Shown here one piece after another: positions 11,542 through 25,000 of a DNA stretch of 64,000 nucleotides. Below the pieces are notes generated by a model, which was not told the origin of the DNA, searched no databases, and saw nothing but the letters and a program-made list of their open reading frames with translations. A program made the position numbers and the translations under genes. Within the stretch, counting starts at the first letter, position 1, and every line of letters starts with the position of its first letter. This stretch comes from Cardinalis cardinalis (lineage: Eukaryota; Chordata; Aves; Passeriformes; Cardinalidae), in the NCBI GenBank assembly GCA_014549065.1, contig JACDOX010000034.1:2993356-3057355 (forward strand). Direction: 5' to 3'.

Positions 11542-14500
11542 CTGAATATAGAAACTTTGATGAAGATGTGACTGTTTCTTGCCAAGATAGTTTGAAATAT
11601 AATTACTGTATCATTTCATCTATGTGAAGAAAGAGCTACAGCTTTTAAAAGCTTCTTTAAGATTCCCCCTAAGTATGATCTCAATTTTCANTCACAGACA
11701 GACCTCCTGATTTTTTTTCTTAAATGAATAAGCAGAAAGGAAACAAAAATAGGATAATTCTCAGAAACTCTCTCTTTTTGTCTGAAAGCAAGAGCATTCC
11801 CAGCAAGGAAAGGACAGAACAAGAATTTTAAAAGCTCTGGAAGATTTCAGGTTAGGAGGAGAAGGTGTCAAAGTTAATCAACTGCAAATCACTGTTTAAG
11901 AAATTCTTTCTCCCCTGAAACATCATGGAAGAAGACAAGCTGAGGGCAGACCTAATTCCAGGCAATTTATAGGAATGCTTGAGTACCTTGACCCTCACAA
12001 TTTGAGCTATGAATTGTTAATTGTGTATCCAGCTACTTGAGTGGAACCCAGAATTTTGAACCTGTGAAAAACTTACTATAAAAATATCCTTTGCAATAGT
12101 GCCCTGCAGGGAAATTCACAGAAGTGATTCAGAAAATACAGCTAAGATAAATGCTCAGGGATATTTTCAGACTAGTTGTTATATGGATATTCCTGAACTG
12201 CGGAGGTTGTGTAACTTCAGCTTAAGCTCTCTGAATATGGGACAATCTGGGGACATTTTTTATACAGTTAAAGCTGCAACATAATTTCCTAAAGGCGAAG
12301 GATAAGATTGTGCTGTCAGGGTAGATTGTTCTTTAAGGCTTTCACAACTGGCAGCCTGTCCTGTTCACAAAGGAGTGCTCTGAGACCAGTCTGTGAGGTG
12401 AGGCAACCAACCTGAACTGGTGCCAGCACCCAGGAAATGTTCCAGAGCAGAAGGTTTCACCCTGGATCTTCTGAACCAGAGAGGAAGTGCAAAAAATGGA
12501 TTGCATGGCATAGAGTGGCTTGTGGTCAGCACCTGGTCCAGCCAAGGTCAGCTCACCATGGTGCAGCTCAGCACACATCCCTAAGGATGTGCATTATTCA
12601 TTCACCTGCTNGGCACAAGGATCTTTTGGGGTTCTGTGTACCCATAAAAAGGAATTCAGTAAACTTAGAAATGGCCATGGTCATCAACTGCTATAGATTT
12701 CTTTTTAACATCACAGGTGGCCTAAAAGGAAGAGGGAAGATTTTGCAGAAAAATATCTTTGCTGACATGCACTGAGAATTTGCAGATAACTTGTTTCTTT
12801 AGTATATACAAAAAGCTATAGGAAATCAGAGGCAATTTCTGAATTTTGATCTCACTCTCAGATTGGGAAGCCAAGTATCAGGACCAACATATTATTTAAG
12901 GAATTTGAAGAACCTGTTTTTTAGGAGAAAGCTAACAAGAGGTCATTTTCATAATGATGAAAGTCTTTTTAATAGTATTATTCTATGAGCCAGAATTTTT
13001 TTTTCTTTTCTTTTTTCTTTTTTGTTTTACCCTTAGAAGGGTAAAGTAAGTAGGATAGAATGTAATCCTAGGTAACTTCCATTAACATTTGGTAACAAAG
13101 GTTTCCTGCCATGCTTGCTTGAGAGCTGAAATGTTATCCCATTGAATGTCAGCTGGACAATTTCTGAGGTTTAGAAGCTGATTCATGCATCTAATACAGG
13201 ATGTGGAGTCTATCCCAAGCCACAGCAGGGGAGGAATGTTCGAAAGACTAATTGTCGATCAGTCCTGGAGTATTTAATTGCAACCAAGTTACAATTCACA
13301 AAATAAGTGAAAATAAGATGGGTGATTAATATCTTGTACTTTTTTTCCTATGAGGAAATAGTATAAAATACCAACTAATCTTAGTGCCAACCCTCACCTT
13401 ACTCAAATAATGTAGATATACTTTACAGTTTTGGATTTATGTAACTGTCATTAAAATTACCTGATGTTAGACTCTGATGAGGAAACCATTGATTTTTAGG
13501 AAGTCTGGATGCTCCATAGTGAATAGTCAGTGTGGGGAAGAGTGGCTACAGTGAAAGCTTACAGATTTAGCTCAGAAAATTCTAATATTTCAGCTGTTCT
13601 ATGCAGAAATCTAATTTGGGAAGCTGTGAAGAGTTATTTCAGTATATTAAGCCTGTAGTTTGGGCGCACAAAATATTTACTGCAAACATTGCAGAGATTA
13701 AACGAGAAGCTTCTCTGTAGAGGCCTCCACAAACATTCATGCAGTTTAGAAAAGATTCAGTATTTTGATCATAAAATTGACAAAGTGGACTTTCAAACCA
13801 CATGCTAAATAAAGTTATCCACAGAAGTTCAAAGGCACAAGCTTTGTTGGATTTAAAACCAAGCAATTACTTAAAAGCTGGAAGGAAAATGCCTTTATAT
13901 GTCAATGAGCTTACACACTTTTCTCTCGTGCAAAACTCATGAAAAATACTCTGTAAAGGAAGTGCCATTGCGTATACTGACAATCCTGCAAAATTCTCCT
14001 GGCAAGAGGATTCATTCATTCATTTGCTTTCCAGAAATCAACTTCACAGGCATTAAATAATCTACCTATTACAAAATTCCATGGAAACTTATAACATTCT
14101 TCCCAATTATGTTTTTGAGCTTCAAATTGATTGAGAGAAAGAATAAATATTGTTGGAGGGAAAAGAGGAAGAATGCTTTTATATATCCAACTGTGCTCAG
14201 AATTTGCCATTGTCTCAAAACTGCTCTTTTCAATGCTGCAAGGGATTGAATACCACTAATTTAATTTACTTTGGAAACAAAAAGAAAATATCTAGAGTTA
14301 CTTCCTTTATTTTACAAGTTCAGCTAGTCCTGGGGAAGATACTTGATAAAGATGCCCTAAATTTTCGGGTCTAACCAGACAGAGATTTCTAAGGTGGCAA
14401 ATGGCAGAAGGCAGCATAGTGGGGTCTGTGGTGTTGTGCCAGCTGAGCAGGCATGCCAGGAGATGGCTTTGTGCATCCAGGAAACCTGGATCCCTTTCTG

Positions 14501-15072
14501 ACCCAACCAAATAGCCTAGATTAAACACATGGGTACTGTTGATGAACAGTGTCAGATTTGGTTCTGCTGTTGAAGTTGGATTTGCTGTATTTGAACCCAA
14601 TTTATGAAAAATTTACTGAGTGTAAGTGCACAAACTGACCTCCCTGCTTTTGTCTGGGAGAGCTCCCAAGCACTGCCACCTTCATACTGGCCTTCTAGCG
14701 GGAAACCTGGTGGTAGCCATTGCTCTGAAATGTTAATTTCTGCCAGACTGACCAGACTAAAGTGTTTTAATTAAGCNAAATGATGTGTTCTGGACAACTT
14801 TCATTATAAATTTGGTTCTCNTTCTGGTACGTTACTTTCTGAATGCTGACGCTGATTTTCAGAGAATGTTTTTTTTGAGCATCCCTTCAGCTGATCTCAG
14901 TCAACAGAGCATTAAGTTCCTATAGACCAGCTGAGGCTCCTGACTTAGAATTTCTCTATATGCTATGTAATAGTGTAAACTCATTTTTTACTTGGTTGCA
15001 CATAGGATCCACTTCTTCCAAAGAGGCATTTTTGGAATGTGTTTTATATCCCTGTGTTTTGTTTTTCTCCAG

Positions 15073-15280
15073 GCTTTTGAAGAAGGAAGAAAATTTTATT
15101 TTTATCCCTCGTTCCCGTGAAGAGCTTCCAGAAAACTTTCCAAAGGAAATTCCTGGAATCTGTTACTTCCTGGAGGTCAGAAGTGGTCAGAAGCCGCCAA
15201 AACCTTCCATCCCATCTGCCAGAGTGAGAAAGGTGTCTTATAACATCGGCACCATGTTCCTCCGGGAGACCAGCCTATGA
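15073..15280 (+). CDS. GUCY1A2: GUCY1A2 terminal coding exon (C-terminus of soluble guanylate cyclase alpha-2)
   Basis: The exon begins after a TTTTCTCCAG acceptor. Its first G completes the split Gln codon of the previous exon, and it reads without interruption for 68 codons to TGA at 15278-15280. It starts LLKKEENFIFIPRSREELPE, continues through a FPKEIPGICYFLEV segment that closes the catalytic domain, then a Lys/Pro-rich linker, and finishes VSYNIGTMFLRETSL. The FIPRSREELP and EIPGICYFL blocks are alpha-subunit hallmarks. The extended tail ending ETSL separates alpha-2 from alpha-1. That tail is known to bind PDZ domains of PSD-95-type scaffolds and to bring the alpha-2/beta-1 enzyme to synaptic membranes. 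The exon looks intact and under constraint. Confidence 0.96.
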
Positions 15281-16030
15281 GGCCTGCTGCAGATCAAAGA
15301 CTTGTCAAAAAAGCACAAGCCCAGAACTGGGTCATGACAGGGGAGTTGGAGGTTCTTTGTGTTTCACTGCCTTCTTCTGAACAGGCGGTAAAAAGCTCCA
15401 TGTAATGTCAGGCAATAATCATTTTAAAAGGTGGGTAACTGCTGTCAGTAAACAAAGTGGAGATAGGGAAAAAATATTAAACAATGTTCTTCCACTTCCA
15501 AAGGAATTTCTTTCATAAACTTCAGTCTGGCCCCTCTATGGCAAACAAAACAACAAAACAAAACCCCAACTCTCAAATTAGAGGTTGGTCTTGTTTTGTG
15601 CAGAAAGGATGATGGTTCTCTGTAGATTTGCACCAGCTAAGCAGAATTGAGAGTCAGTTCTGATTATGCATTCCTGTATTTAATGTGTTCTTCAGTAAGG
15701 TAATGATGTTTTTTAACTTTATGAACAAGCATTTCATACATATACTGTAGAGCTATTATAACCTTCCTGGCAGGAGGAATTATGACTCAATACAAATATT
15801 GTAGGAATTTTACCTATTTTTATACATACTTCACTTTCTGGATAATTACATTCCATATACTGTAAGATGAGTGAGCTTAGATAGCTTTTCAGAAGAAGTT
15901 ACTGTATATTTCATACATTCTACCTATCAAATCTTATTGTTATACAAGTGGGAAGAAGGCATTTCTTGACTTTTCTGGCAACAAAAAAAAAGAATCAGTA
16001 TTTACAGAATAAAACCCCCACTTTGATAAA
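15281..16030 (+). other. GUCY1A2: GUCY1A2 proximal 3' UTR
   Basis: This is the sequence directly after the stop codon. It includes two copies of CATATACTGTA (15739-15749 and 15854-15864), each containing the 8-mer ATACTGTA that is the target type for the miR-144-3p seed. A poly(A) signal AATAAA lies at 16008-16013, followed by C-rich and T-rich sequence. Whether transcripts end here or continue is not decidable from sequence. Confidence 0.7.
16008..16013 (+). other. Candidate proximal poly(A) signal of GUCY1A2
   Basis: AATAAA lies about 730 bases after the stop codon. Downstream is 'cccccactttgataaatcactttatctggttttttgc', which has a modest T/GT-rich element. It is the first canonical signal I noticed after the stop. 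In AT-rich DNA the hexamer also occurs by chance. Confidence 0.4.
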
Positions 16031-19000
16031 TCACTTTATCTGGTTTTTTGCTAAAGCTTTAGATGAGCACTGTCTTCTTATATAAAATAATGTTCAGTAT
16101 TTGTCCTACATTGTTGTATGTCCAGTCCCTCCAGGACAATGTAAACAAACTGCAGAAGATCAATGTGTGGACAAACAGAAAAGTTCTCTTCAATGGGAAT
16201 TGTTTTCCCTCTAGATTATCAGCCAAACTGATTTTCAGTAAAAGCCCTGAACTTTTCTAAAAATTTGGTCTTCTGAAAACTTATTCTGAGGAATTCCAGC
16301 AGACACTGGAAGCTCTCTGGATGCTAGTTTTCCACATTTTTTTAATAGAACTTGTGCTCCTAGTCCAGATTGATTGTTGAAAATCCATTCTGTTAATAAT
16401 GATTGCTCATTTGGAAACTTCCTCTATTGTTGGATTGGCTGAAGGTCCCCTGCTTTATCTAGCTGAGATCAAAAAAACACCAAAAAGGGAAAGGCAGTAC
16501 TTTTCAGGTTTAATGCAAATGGCAGTTCAAGATTTTTGTTAGTTCAAGACAATTAAAAAAACCCAAAACAACAAAAACAAAACCCAAATAAAACAGAAAA
16601 AAAAAAACCAAACCAAAAAAGGCCTATTCTTTTCTGTTGAAAATCAATACAGTATTATTGTCTTCAATTAATCCAGTTCAAGCAAGATATGTATCTGGAA
16701 CATTTTCAGGCATTTTTTATTTCTCTGGTTTTCTTTTTCACAAGTAGTGGTGGTCAGTTTTCCTGTGTGGGTGTGCTGCCTTTGGATCCTGCTAGGGTGG
16801 GTGATGTTGTGAGCTTGCAGATTGTTAGTTAAAATCTGTGCCGGGATTCTTAAGTGGCTTAGCTGCACGTGGGCCTTTAATCACTTTAATCAAAGTTAAG
16901 ACTTGGCAGCAACTAGGAGGCATAAGATACTCTGCATTTCTCTAATTCAGAACAGAAATGAGTTTGCTTATGGATTTAGTAGTCACAACATGAGGCACCT
17001 CTTGAAAATAATAGCTTTCACCACATTCCCAAGATTGTCCAGCTGGATCTTTCTGTGAAGGGAAAGTTCTCTATTTCTCCCCTCTGACCAGTAGCCCCTG
17101 TGAGTCAGCATGGCACTGCTAGCCTGTGCTGAGAATGTTTCAGAATTCCTTTCTTTAAAGCCTTTCTGGATGAGAGAGGNCTGTCTTGAACCTTCACTGA
17201 CTTCAGCAGGCAGATGATGTCTGAACTTACTGTGCAGGGGTGAGTTCTTCCTTGCCTGAGGAGAGTAGATGCATGGGAATTAGACCCAAAACCTATTTTA
17301 ATGCAAATTCCCTCACTTTTTAGTGGGATACTGGTGTTAAAGATTTCTTCCATTGGTATTAGAGCATTGCTGGGATTAGAGTTGTTATTTTTTTACCTAC
17401 CTTGGTAAACAGCATACGGAGTTCTATGGTCTATCTAAAAAATTACTTTAAAAAACTGTTCAAGCTTGAGATTGTGAAATTTGCCTCCAAATTACAGATC
17501 TGAGAATTTCCTGCACAGGATGACAAGTTTTAGCCTATAGCCAGTAGTTTGCACATGGACAGGATNTAGCATGCATTTTTTTACCCTGGGAAACCAGTGA
17601 GATGTGTAAGAGTCAGAAATGGATCAAAGTTCATGTTTCACCACTGAAAGAGGAATGTCACTTCCCAGCTAATAAATCCATAGTTCTGATGTCATTACTT
17701 AGTTCCCTAGAGTGAATTTTTTTCAAATAGTTATTAGTAGATTTAGATTTCAGTCTGACTTCTCTGGCACTTCTTCATTGTTCAGTGGTTGCTGATGTCA
17801 GAGTCTCAACCTATCTGGCCAAGCTCTTTTTTTCTTCTCACCACCCACACTCCTATGTGAAGAGTACAAATTTAGAGGTTTAGACCAAAAGCTTGTCATT
17901 CAATATCTTGTCTCTTACGGTTGCCAGTAAGGAATGTCTAGATTAATACTGCACCTGATCTTGATAACGGAAACATTTTCATAGTAAATGATGGATAAAT
18001 GCTAGTTTTACTGGCAAATTGGTGAACCAATCAAAACCAATTTGTATCGCGGTCCTCATCCTCTCAGCGACTTTTTGTTGTACAAGGTGATTTAAAATCA
18101 GAGAGATCTGTGTGAGAACTGAAAACTGGTATCACCATTGATAGTGTTTGCAAATAAATCATCTAGCTCCCCAAATCAGAGTGCACTGACTCTATAAAAA
18201 TATGCAGTCTTTTTTTTTTCATAAGCTTATGTAAAGGTTACATATCTAGATTTGCAGTGCAGATGCTAGGTATTATGCTATTTGTGTTATGATGAGGGAT
18301 GTTAATGAAAAAAGTGTGGGCTCTCTGGGGACATTCTTCTATGTCAGTCTGAGGAAAGTGTAAAACAAATTCTCAGCACTTTCTAAATTAGTAGTTGCAT
18401 CTGCTGCCTTTCATATTAGGTTGCAAGCTTATTTTATTGGACACCTTTACAAAGTGAAATGAAACTTATTATCAAGATTGATGCTGTCATGTCAGTTAGG
18501 TGGTAGTCAGACTCAACATTTCTCCAACAACACTTACTTTTAGTGACAGGGAAATGGTTCTCATTTTCCTGGTGTTGTCTTCATAAATAGAAAGGTTCTC
18601 AGAATTTTGTACCTTGAGATGATGAGGTAAAGAGGTTAGAGGTGCTGAAATGGTTACAGAAATCATATACTTTAGATGGAATTATCTTTCAACTTTTTAC
18701 TTCCTATGAAACAGATGATCTTTGGTTCCTCTGGATAAGAATTTACATTCTTGTGTTTCTTCACGTAGCTGCAAGAAGCCACATCTGCTGTCTTCAGTTT
18801 CTGTGCAGAACAAATCTACCCTCTCTGAAGAGAGAGGGAGGAGATCTATTTTGTATTGCATGTACAAGGCAAAGGGAAGGCGATGTGAGGACCCCCCTAG
18901 CTGGGTTCAGCAGTCTCTTTATGGCCGGTTGCTTGTACAAAGGCCAAAGTAAAGAGAGTCCACAGTCATTTCCCCAGAACACTTTTTACAGATCTTGTGT

Positions 19001-22000
19001 CAGATTTTTCCATCTGTTTGAAGCTCCCCATCACACAGGCCTTTCTGTGATGCAGTTCATAGAGATCATGAACTCAGAGCAAAAAAGGAAATAATAATGA
19101 AGTGGTNGGGTGGTGGATAACTTTTGTTTTGCATCCCTCTGGTAAAATTTGCCATTCAAATACAAAAGCCTCTGCATGGGAGAATTGCTACTAAGCCAGG
19201 ACTCTCGAAGTGTGGTTTTCTTGCAGGATCCCAAAGGATATTTCAGTTTTAATTTCAGAGAGCCAATAGTCATTAACTGTGATTGTGGTTTTGGCTTCTC
19301 TGCTCATTCCCACATTCAGTTTCAGATCTGAGTCTGTTGTGAAGCCTGGAAACATGCCTCTGCAAACAGAAAACCAAAGCTCTTAAAACCTTGGAAATCT
19401 TGTATGGGAATTGCCTGTTTTGAAGAAATGCTTGTGATTGAGTCATTAACAGCCCATGGCAGCTCATGTGTGTGCACATGCCATTTCACAGTGCTGTCTC
19501 CTCTTGTGCTTATTACAGTGTTCCCTACCAAGCCCAACAGCAGGATTGGGCTTATTCAACGTCCATCTTCCATTTTTCCCTGTATAAAGCAAGCAGTGCA
19601 GAACCATTGCATGCTGCATGCATTTAAAAGTATCAGCACTGCACTAAGATGTAAACTCTGATAACCAGTTTCACATGGTATATTTCTTGCTCTGAATAGA
19701 TCCTTCTCTCAGGCAATTTAAAACTGAATAGAACAAAAAATAGCACCCAAAACTGCTGTGTTGCATTGCAAATGAGTCTGAGACCTGCATTGGTTGTTGG
19801 TGCAACCTGAATTGCTGGACGACTTTCTGGTTGTTGAACTGCCACAAGCTGTCACATGTACATGCTTCAGGCAGACAGTCCTGTCAAGGAGTCTGTAATC
19901 CAGCAGCAGGGACNTTTTCTGAGTTCTCCTCTTCTAGTCTGAGGCCACTACCTCACCTGTGCTGTGTGCACAGAGCCCACTGAGGAGAGCTACTTCCCTG
20001 TCCTAGTGCAGTCTCAGAGCTTCTGGCTTCCTTTCTGGATTCTGGCGATCTTTTGCAAAATTGTGCATGTATAGTATTGGAAATAGCAGCATGCTTAAAT
20101 TAGCAACAAAACAAGAAGCCAAAAAAAGCTTGTCAAACTCAGAGACAGTTGGTTCCTTTCCCTCGAGGTGATACATTATTCATAATGCTGTACAGGATTG
20201 AGGGTGCCAGTGACAGGAGAGGCTATGGATGAATTGAAGATGCTGAGTGTGCAGTAGACTCAACAAGTAGGAGTTGATTGGCTTCTGCTACTGTTAATAA
20301 TTCCATCATCTTGCATGCTATGTCCTGCTCTTGTCAGGGTTCTGCTCTCCAAAAGATTTCCACTTACCTTCCNTTAGCACGCTGTATGTGACATAGTGAA
20401 TAATCCCTATTGTTGTTCTAATTAGCATATATTGTTGACACAGCTGCTTGCATCTAAAGAATAACTGGGGTTAAAGGGCTGATCTTACTCTTCTTGCAGC
20501 AAAGACAAAGCTGCTACGGNGGCACAGCAGGCACTCACATCCTTAGGGAAAAGAATGCAGTGCGAGTTTCCACTGGTAGATTTGGGTGAAGTCATTGCAT
20601 GAACAGCCCATGGCATGTTTTTTAGCTTTCACAAGCACCAAATTTATCTGTGCAGATAGGAGTTACTCCTTAACNATGTTATTCATTTGCAATGCATGAG
20701 CAGGCTTACAACAAAAATCTGTGAAGTGTTTAACCTCATATACGTGATTGATCTTTTGTGGCTTGGCTGTTANTCATGCTTGAAAGCAAGAGAGACAGTG
20801 AAACTGAGGAATGCAGCAATTCAGTCACAGGCAAGAGGTCATTCACCTCTGCAGGTGCTACCTTGCTCCTGTGGCTTAGAAAGGTTGACCTCCAGTTATC
20901 TGTGGTCCAGGTTAGTGTCACTGTGTCACTGCAGCAAGGAAATGGCCTCTGAAAACAGCATGAGGCATCTCAGTCTGCTTCCCTCTGGGCTGGGGTTCAC
21001 ATTAGAGAGCCCAATACAACATGTGATGCAAAGTGGCAACTTTGCTGGCAGCCTTAACAAAAGAATCAGTGGAAGCAGATGTTAAACCAGCTGTTTGCTC
21101 CAGGAATTTTAGTTTCCAAAGGTGGAGTGAGCTGAATGTGTTTTAATTTGGGCAAAAAGAGAGGATTTCAGAGAAACGAGTGTCTTCCTTGGCTAGNAAG
21201 GAGGCAGTGGAATTAACATGAATCAAGAGGGACATGCTGATTACCTTGGCTGCAGCAGTGCCTTCAGTGTCTGGCCCTCTTTGGCATTCCAACAATCAAA
21301 GTTTCTTTTGAAAACTGGAGGACAGGTAAGCACTTCAGGCACTTGTCTCNTCTGCTTCAGAAAGAGTATGAGGCTGCCTAAATCCTTGAGGGTTCTCAAC
21401 TTTCTCAGTGACCACAGATGGCAAACTTAGACTAGACATCTGTTTTTTAAGATGGCCAAGATAAGGGAGACTGATCCCACTGAATTACGTTCTTTTCAGC
21501 CCAAGTGCTGTGTCTCAGATCTTCTGTGGTGCTGCTTTTCTTCATCTTGCACTGGCCAGAATAAATTGAATCGAGCTAAGTGTCAGAGGGATAGATAAGC
21601 ATATTCCAAAATAAGTAAAAATGTTACCACTGTAGCCATGGTGACTGTTGTGAACATGGGCTACTGCGGTTCTGCAGATCCCTTCTAGTGTCTGAACCCT
21701 TTGCATGTGATACCAGCACTGCCGTCACAACTCTGGGATGCCATNAGGAGTGTGATTTACAAAAGGTTTTGATCTTTGAGCCCCTAGCCCAGTTATGCAA
21801 AACCTGTATGTCACATTCACCTGAACTGTATGCCAGAATGCCTGTGTAAACCTTATCCTGTAGTCAAGATGGTAATANTATATAGATTCTAAAGAACAGA
21901 GAGATAGCTGCCAGGGTATCATTAACACACATTTTTGTGCTCTTGTGAATTTGTTGGCCAAAATTTTCTATTAGGAGAAGGTGTCACACTGAGCNTCTTG

Positions 22001-25000
22001 TTTTCTAGGTAATTATTCCTTAGCAATACTCTCTAATGACTACTCTCGAAGCAATAAGTNAAGCCATGTTAATCTCTTCTGTGTAGGCTCATGTACAACA
22101 CCTATCACCTTAACAAACCACTTTTCAGCAGGACATTAAATGACAGAATAACACTCTGACATGTACTGTTTGTCCTTCCATCCTCTTCCTCACAGAAGAA
22201 GAGCATGTAATGGAATAATTTGATTTTTTGAAGTGTGGTGTTTTTTTCTTCGTTTTCTAAAAGTATATGTTGCTACTCACTTAAATAATTAAGAGCAAAA
22301 TCAGAACTATGGACCAGAATTAGAAAAGAGTTTTGGATGTAAAAAGTATTTTAAAANACTGTCCACTAAGTAAGACTAGTCTCACATTCTAGAAACAACA
22401 GTAGGGGTAATAGATGTAAGATACACCCAGGAATGATAAATAGGAATAATAAACNAGGCAGATATATAACATGGATTATTTCTGTTTTATACACAACAGT
22501 AAATACATGCTAAAACCGATTAATACCCACAGAGGGCAAATACTGTTTAATCCATTTTGGCATTTTTTTATTATCAGTACATCCCTAAGGTATTATTTTT
22601 TTCCTTTCCTAATGAGATTGGAACATACTGTTAAATCAATATCAGAGTTTCTGAACTTATTGCAAAAGAACAAGCTTAAGAATAAATAAACATCAAGGAG
22701 AGATTTTTTTAGATGTGAGTCACTGCATGAGAGAACAGATCATATGGAAAAGAAAAAGGAGGTACTTACAGGTATATTTCTTTTAGAGATTTCTNTGGCG
22801 CTTCTGGTTGATTGAAATAATTCTCAAACTGTACACTGAAANCCTGGCTTCCCAATTCAGATTATTTGCATTTCCTAAGAAGAAGCAGGCAATTTTTAAA
22901 TTCNCATTAAGGGTCATAGTTCTCAATTCCAGTTTCTCTGCTTAAACGCAACGTCTTTCTGAAAGTTGAATCTTTCCTGANTGATCCTGAGGTTCTAGAT
23001 ACCTAAATAAGTTTTGGAAATGTGGGTTAGAAATCNGCTCTCTAAATTAATTCCCATGTGCTTGTCAGTGTTTAAGTGTATAAATATTCATCTCTGGAAA
23101 CTTCTTGTAGGTCCTGCAAGTGTATAAATAAGAAGCATCTGAAGAAAGTGAGGTCTGTGTGTAGGAGAGGGCAGCTGTACATAGATGTGGNGCTGATGTT
23201 AGCTTTCATCTGCTTGGAAGCTGGATGACACAGAAATTATTCATACAAAGTGCGAGAAAGTATTGCGCAGAGTGTCATGAACTGAGAGGGTATAAGGTTG
23301 AGTTTTAGAGTCTATAATCCTTAAAATTTTAGTGGAATTGCATGAGAAATGCATGATGTTTGAGTTTGTTATTTTAAGTATGAGTTGAATCTCTACTTAC
23401 AGAGAAAAATTGTGGGGAGTAAAAGAAAATCTAGAAAGTCTAAATGCAAAATGCAGTGTCCTGCTTTTTTTGTATTATTTGGCTTTTCTGGAGATAGGAA
23501 TAAGAATTCCTCCATGAGTTTCAATACTGAATGCAACACTAGATGTGAAACAGGGCAAGTGAGGTACTTCACCAACTGGAANTTTGGAGGTGGTAGTAAG
23601 AACGTCTTTTAAAAATTATATAGGGATAAATGTTAACACTTTTTAAAAAAATGGAGCCTGCTTTGCTCTGTAAGTAAATATTGTTTAGAAATATCTAAAC
23701 AGAAAGAAAGCTTGGAATACTGTTGTATCATAATAAAAAGGTACAAAGTCTATGAGATAATCTGCAGTTGACAACCTTTCCTTCAGAAACAGCAATATGT
23801 GGAGTTTTCAAATGCACATTCAACCAAGAGCTGTCTGTANTAAATTTCCAAGAAAGTGGTATTTTACCCAGTAGCTTCTGCAGAAATGTCATGCAGATCA
23901 TGTTGGGTAAGGCCAAAATTTAACTCTGTTGTTTAGAGCTTGGTAAGAGATACAGAGCATCCCAAAGCCAAGCTTTAAATATGCTCACTGTCAGGACAGC
24001 ATTGTGCCCTTTATTGAAGTCTAAACAAAACCCATTCTAGATGAAACNCCCATCCTAATACATGACATTTATACTGTCTTGCCAAAAATTAGGACTTCAC
24101 TAGGTTGCAGANNTCTTTGATGCTAGAATATTCCTTNTTATTCTNATGTCTCACTGTGCCCAAGTTGCACTGGGGTCCTCTAGAGAACCAAGGATTTGGG
24201 GAGTTGCTGTAAATATGAGTGAAATTCAGCTGATCTGCATTNAGGCATCTAAAACTTATGTCTGGTCTGAGCTAGTCAGGACAGTTTCCTCTACAGTCAG
24301 GGCAGACATCCTGGCATTTCAAAGATTGAGCTGTCCTGGAGAAAGTCTTAGGGANGAGATAAACCACTGCCTTAGCTATGCTCTTCTCTTTTCTCCCCAG
24401 TGACCACTGTGAAGGACTGGTTCAGATTAGCTGCTGTGATGTAGGTGAGATAAATCCCAATGCTCTTAAGAATGAGAAGATGCAAAGAATAGAACATCAA
24501 ATACATAAGGAGACAAAGACACTGGGGCAAGGGCCAGGCTTCAGCCAGAGATTCAAAGGGATGTGACAGTAAAATCATTAATATATAAGATTTTAGAAGT
24601 CTGGCTAGAGGGTTTATTCTAGTTGTGAGAACATTTCTTTCAATTTAAAACTAACAATCTGTGATTGTTGCTAACTCCCCACTTTTGCTCTAAGATAGCA
24701 CTAGTGTATTGTCTGATGTATTCACCAAGAGCCATCTCTCCAAACCATCGTGTTTACTGCTTGATTCCTTCTCAGAATAGCTACTTAGTAAATCCATCCA
24801 TCCCAGAAATGTGTATATATATATTTTAACATTGAAATGATAAATTTTTCTCACCAAATTNTTTTCTGTTTTGTTTCCTTGAAACAGTATGTAGGTTAGT
24901 GTCTGCAATCACTTGGGAAAGAAAGGAGAGCAGAGGGTGAGGTGCTGGCTGGATGTTCCCTCACTCTGACCATAGTTACTAAAGCTTCTGTCTGACCCCT

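Larger units (their letters stand above)
4264..15072 (+). other. GUCY1A2: GUCY1A2 last intron
   Basis: This 10.8 kb intron runs from the GTAAGT donor at 4264 to a CTCCAG acceptor ending at 15072. It holds a short CR1 tail (6129-6231) and a longer CR1 3' fragment (10741-11541), both in the orientation of the host gene. The rest is AT-rich with no repeat family or gene I can name. Open frames at 7789-8106, 12437-12775 and 14307-14600 (minus) match nothing I know. Confidence 0.9.

Noticed and set aside
14960..15280. Extended terminal frame starting in the intron as a separate 106-residue protein
   Set aside because: The portion before 15073 is intron with a strong acceptor. The cyclase homology starts exactly at the acceptor.
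20687..21085. 132-codon + strand frame
   Set aside because: It contains an N, has no recognisable domain and no splice context, and is a length expected by chance in 64 kb.
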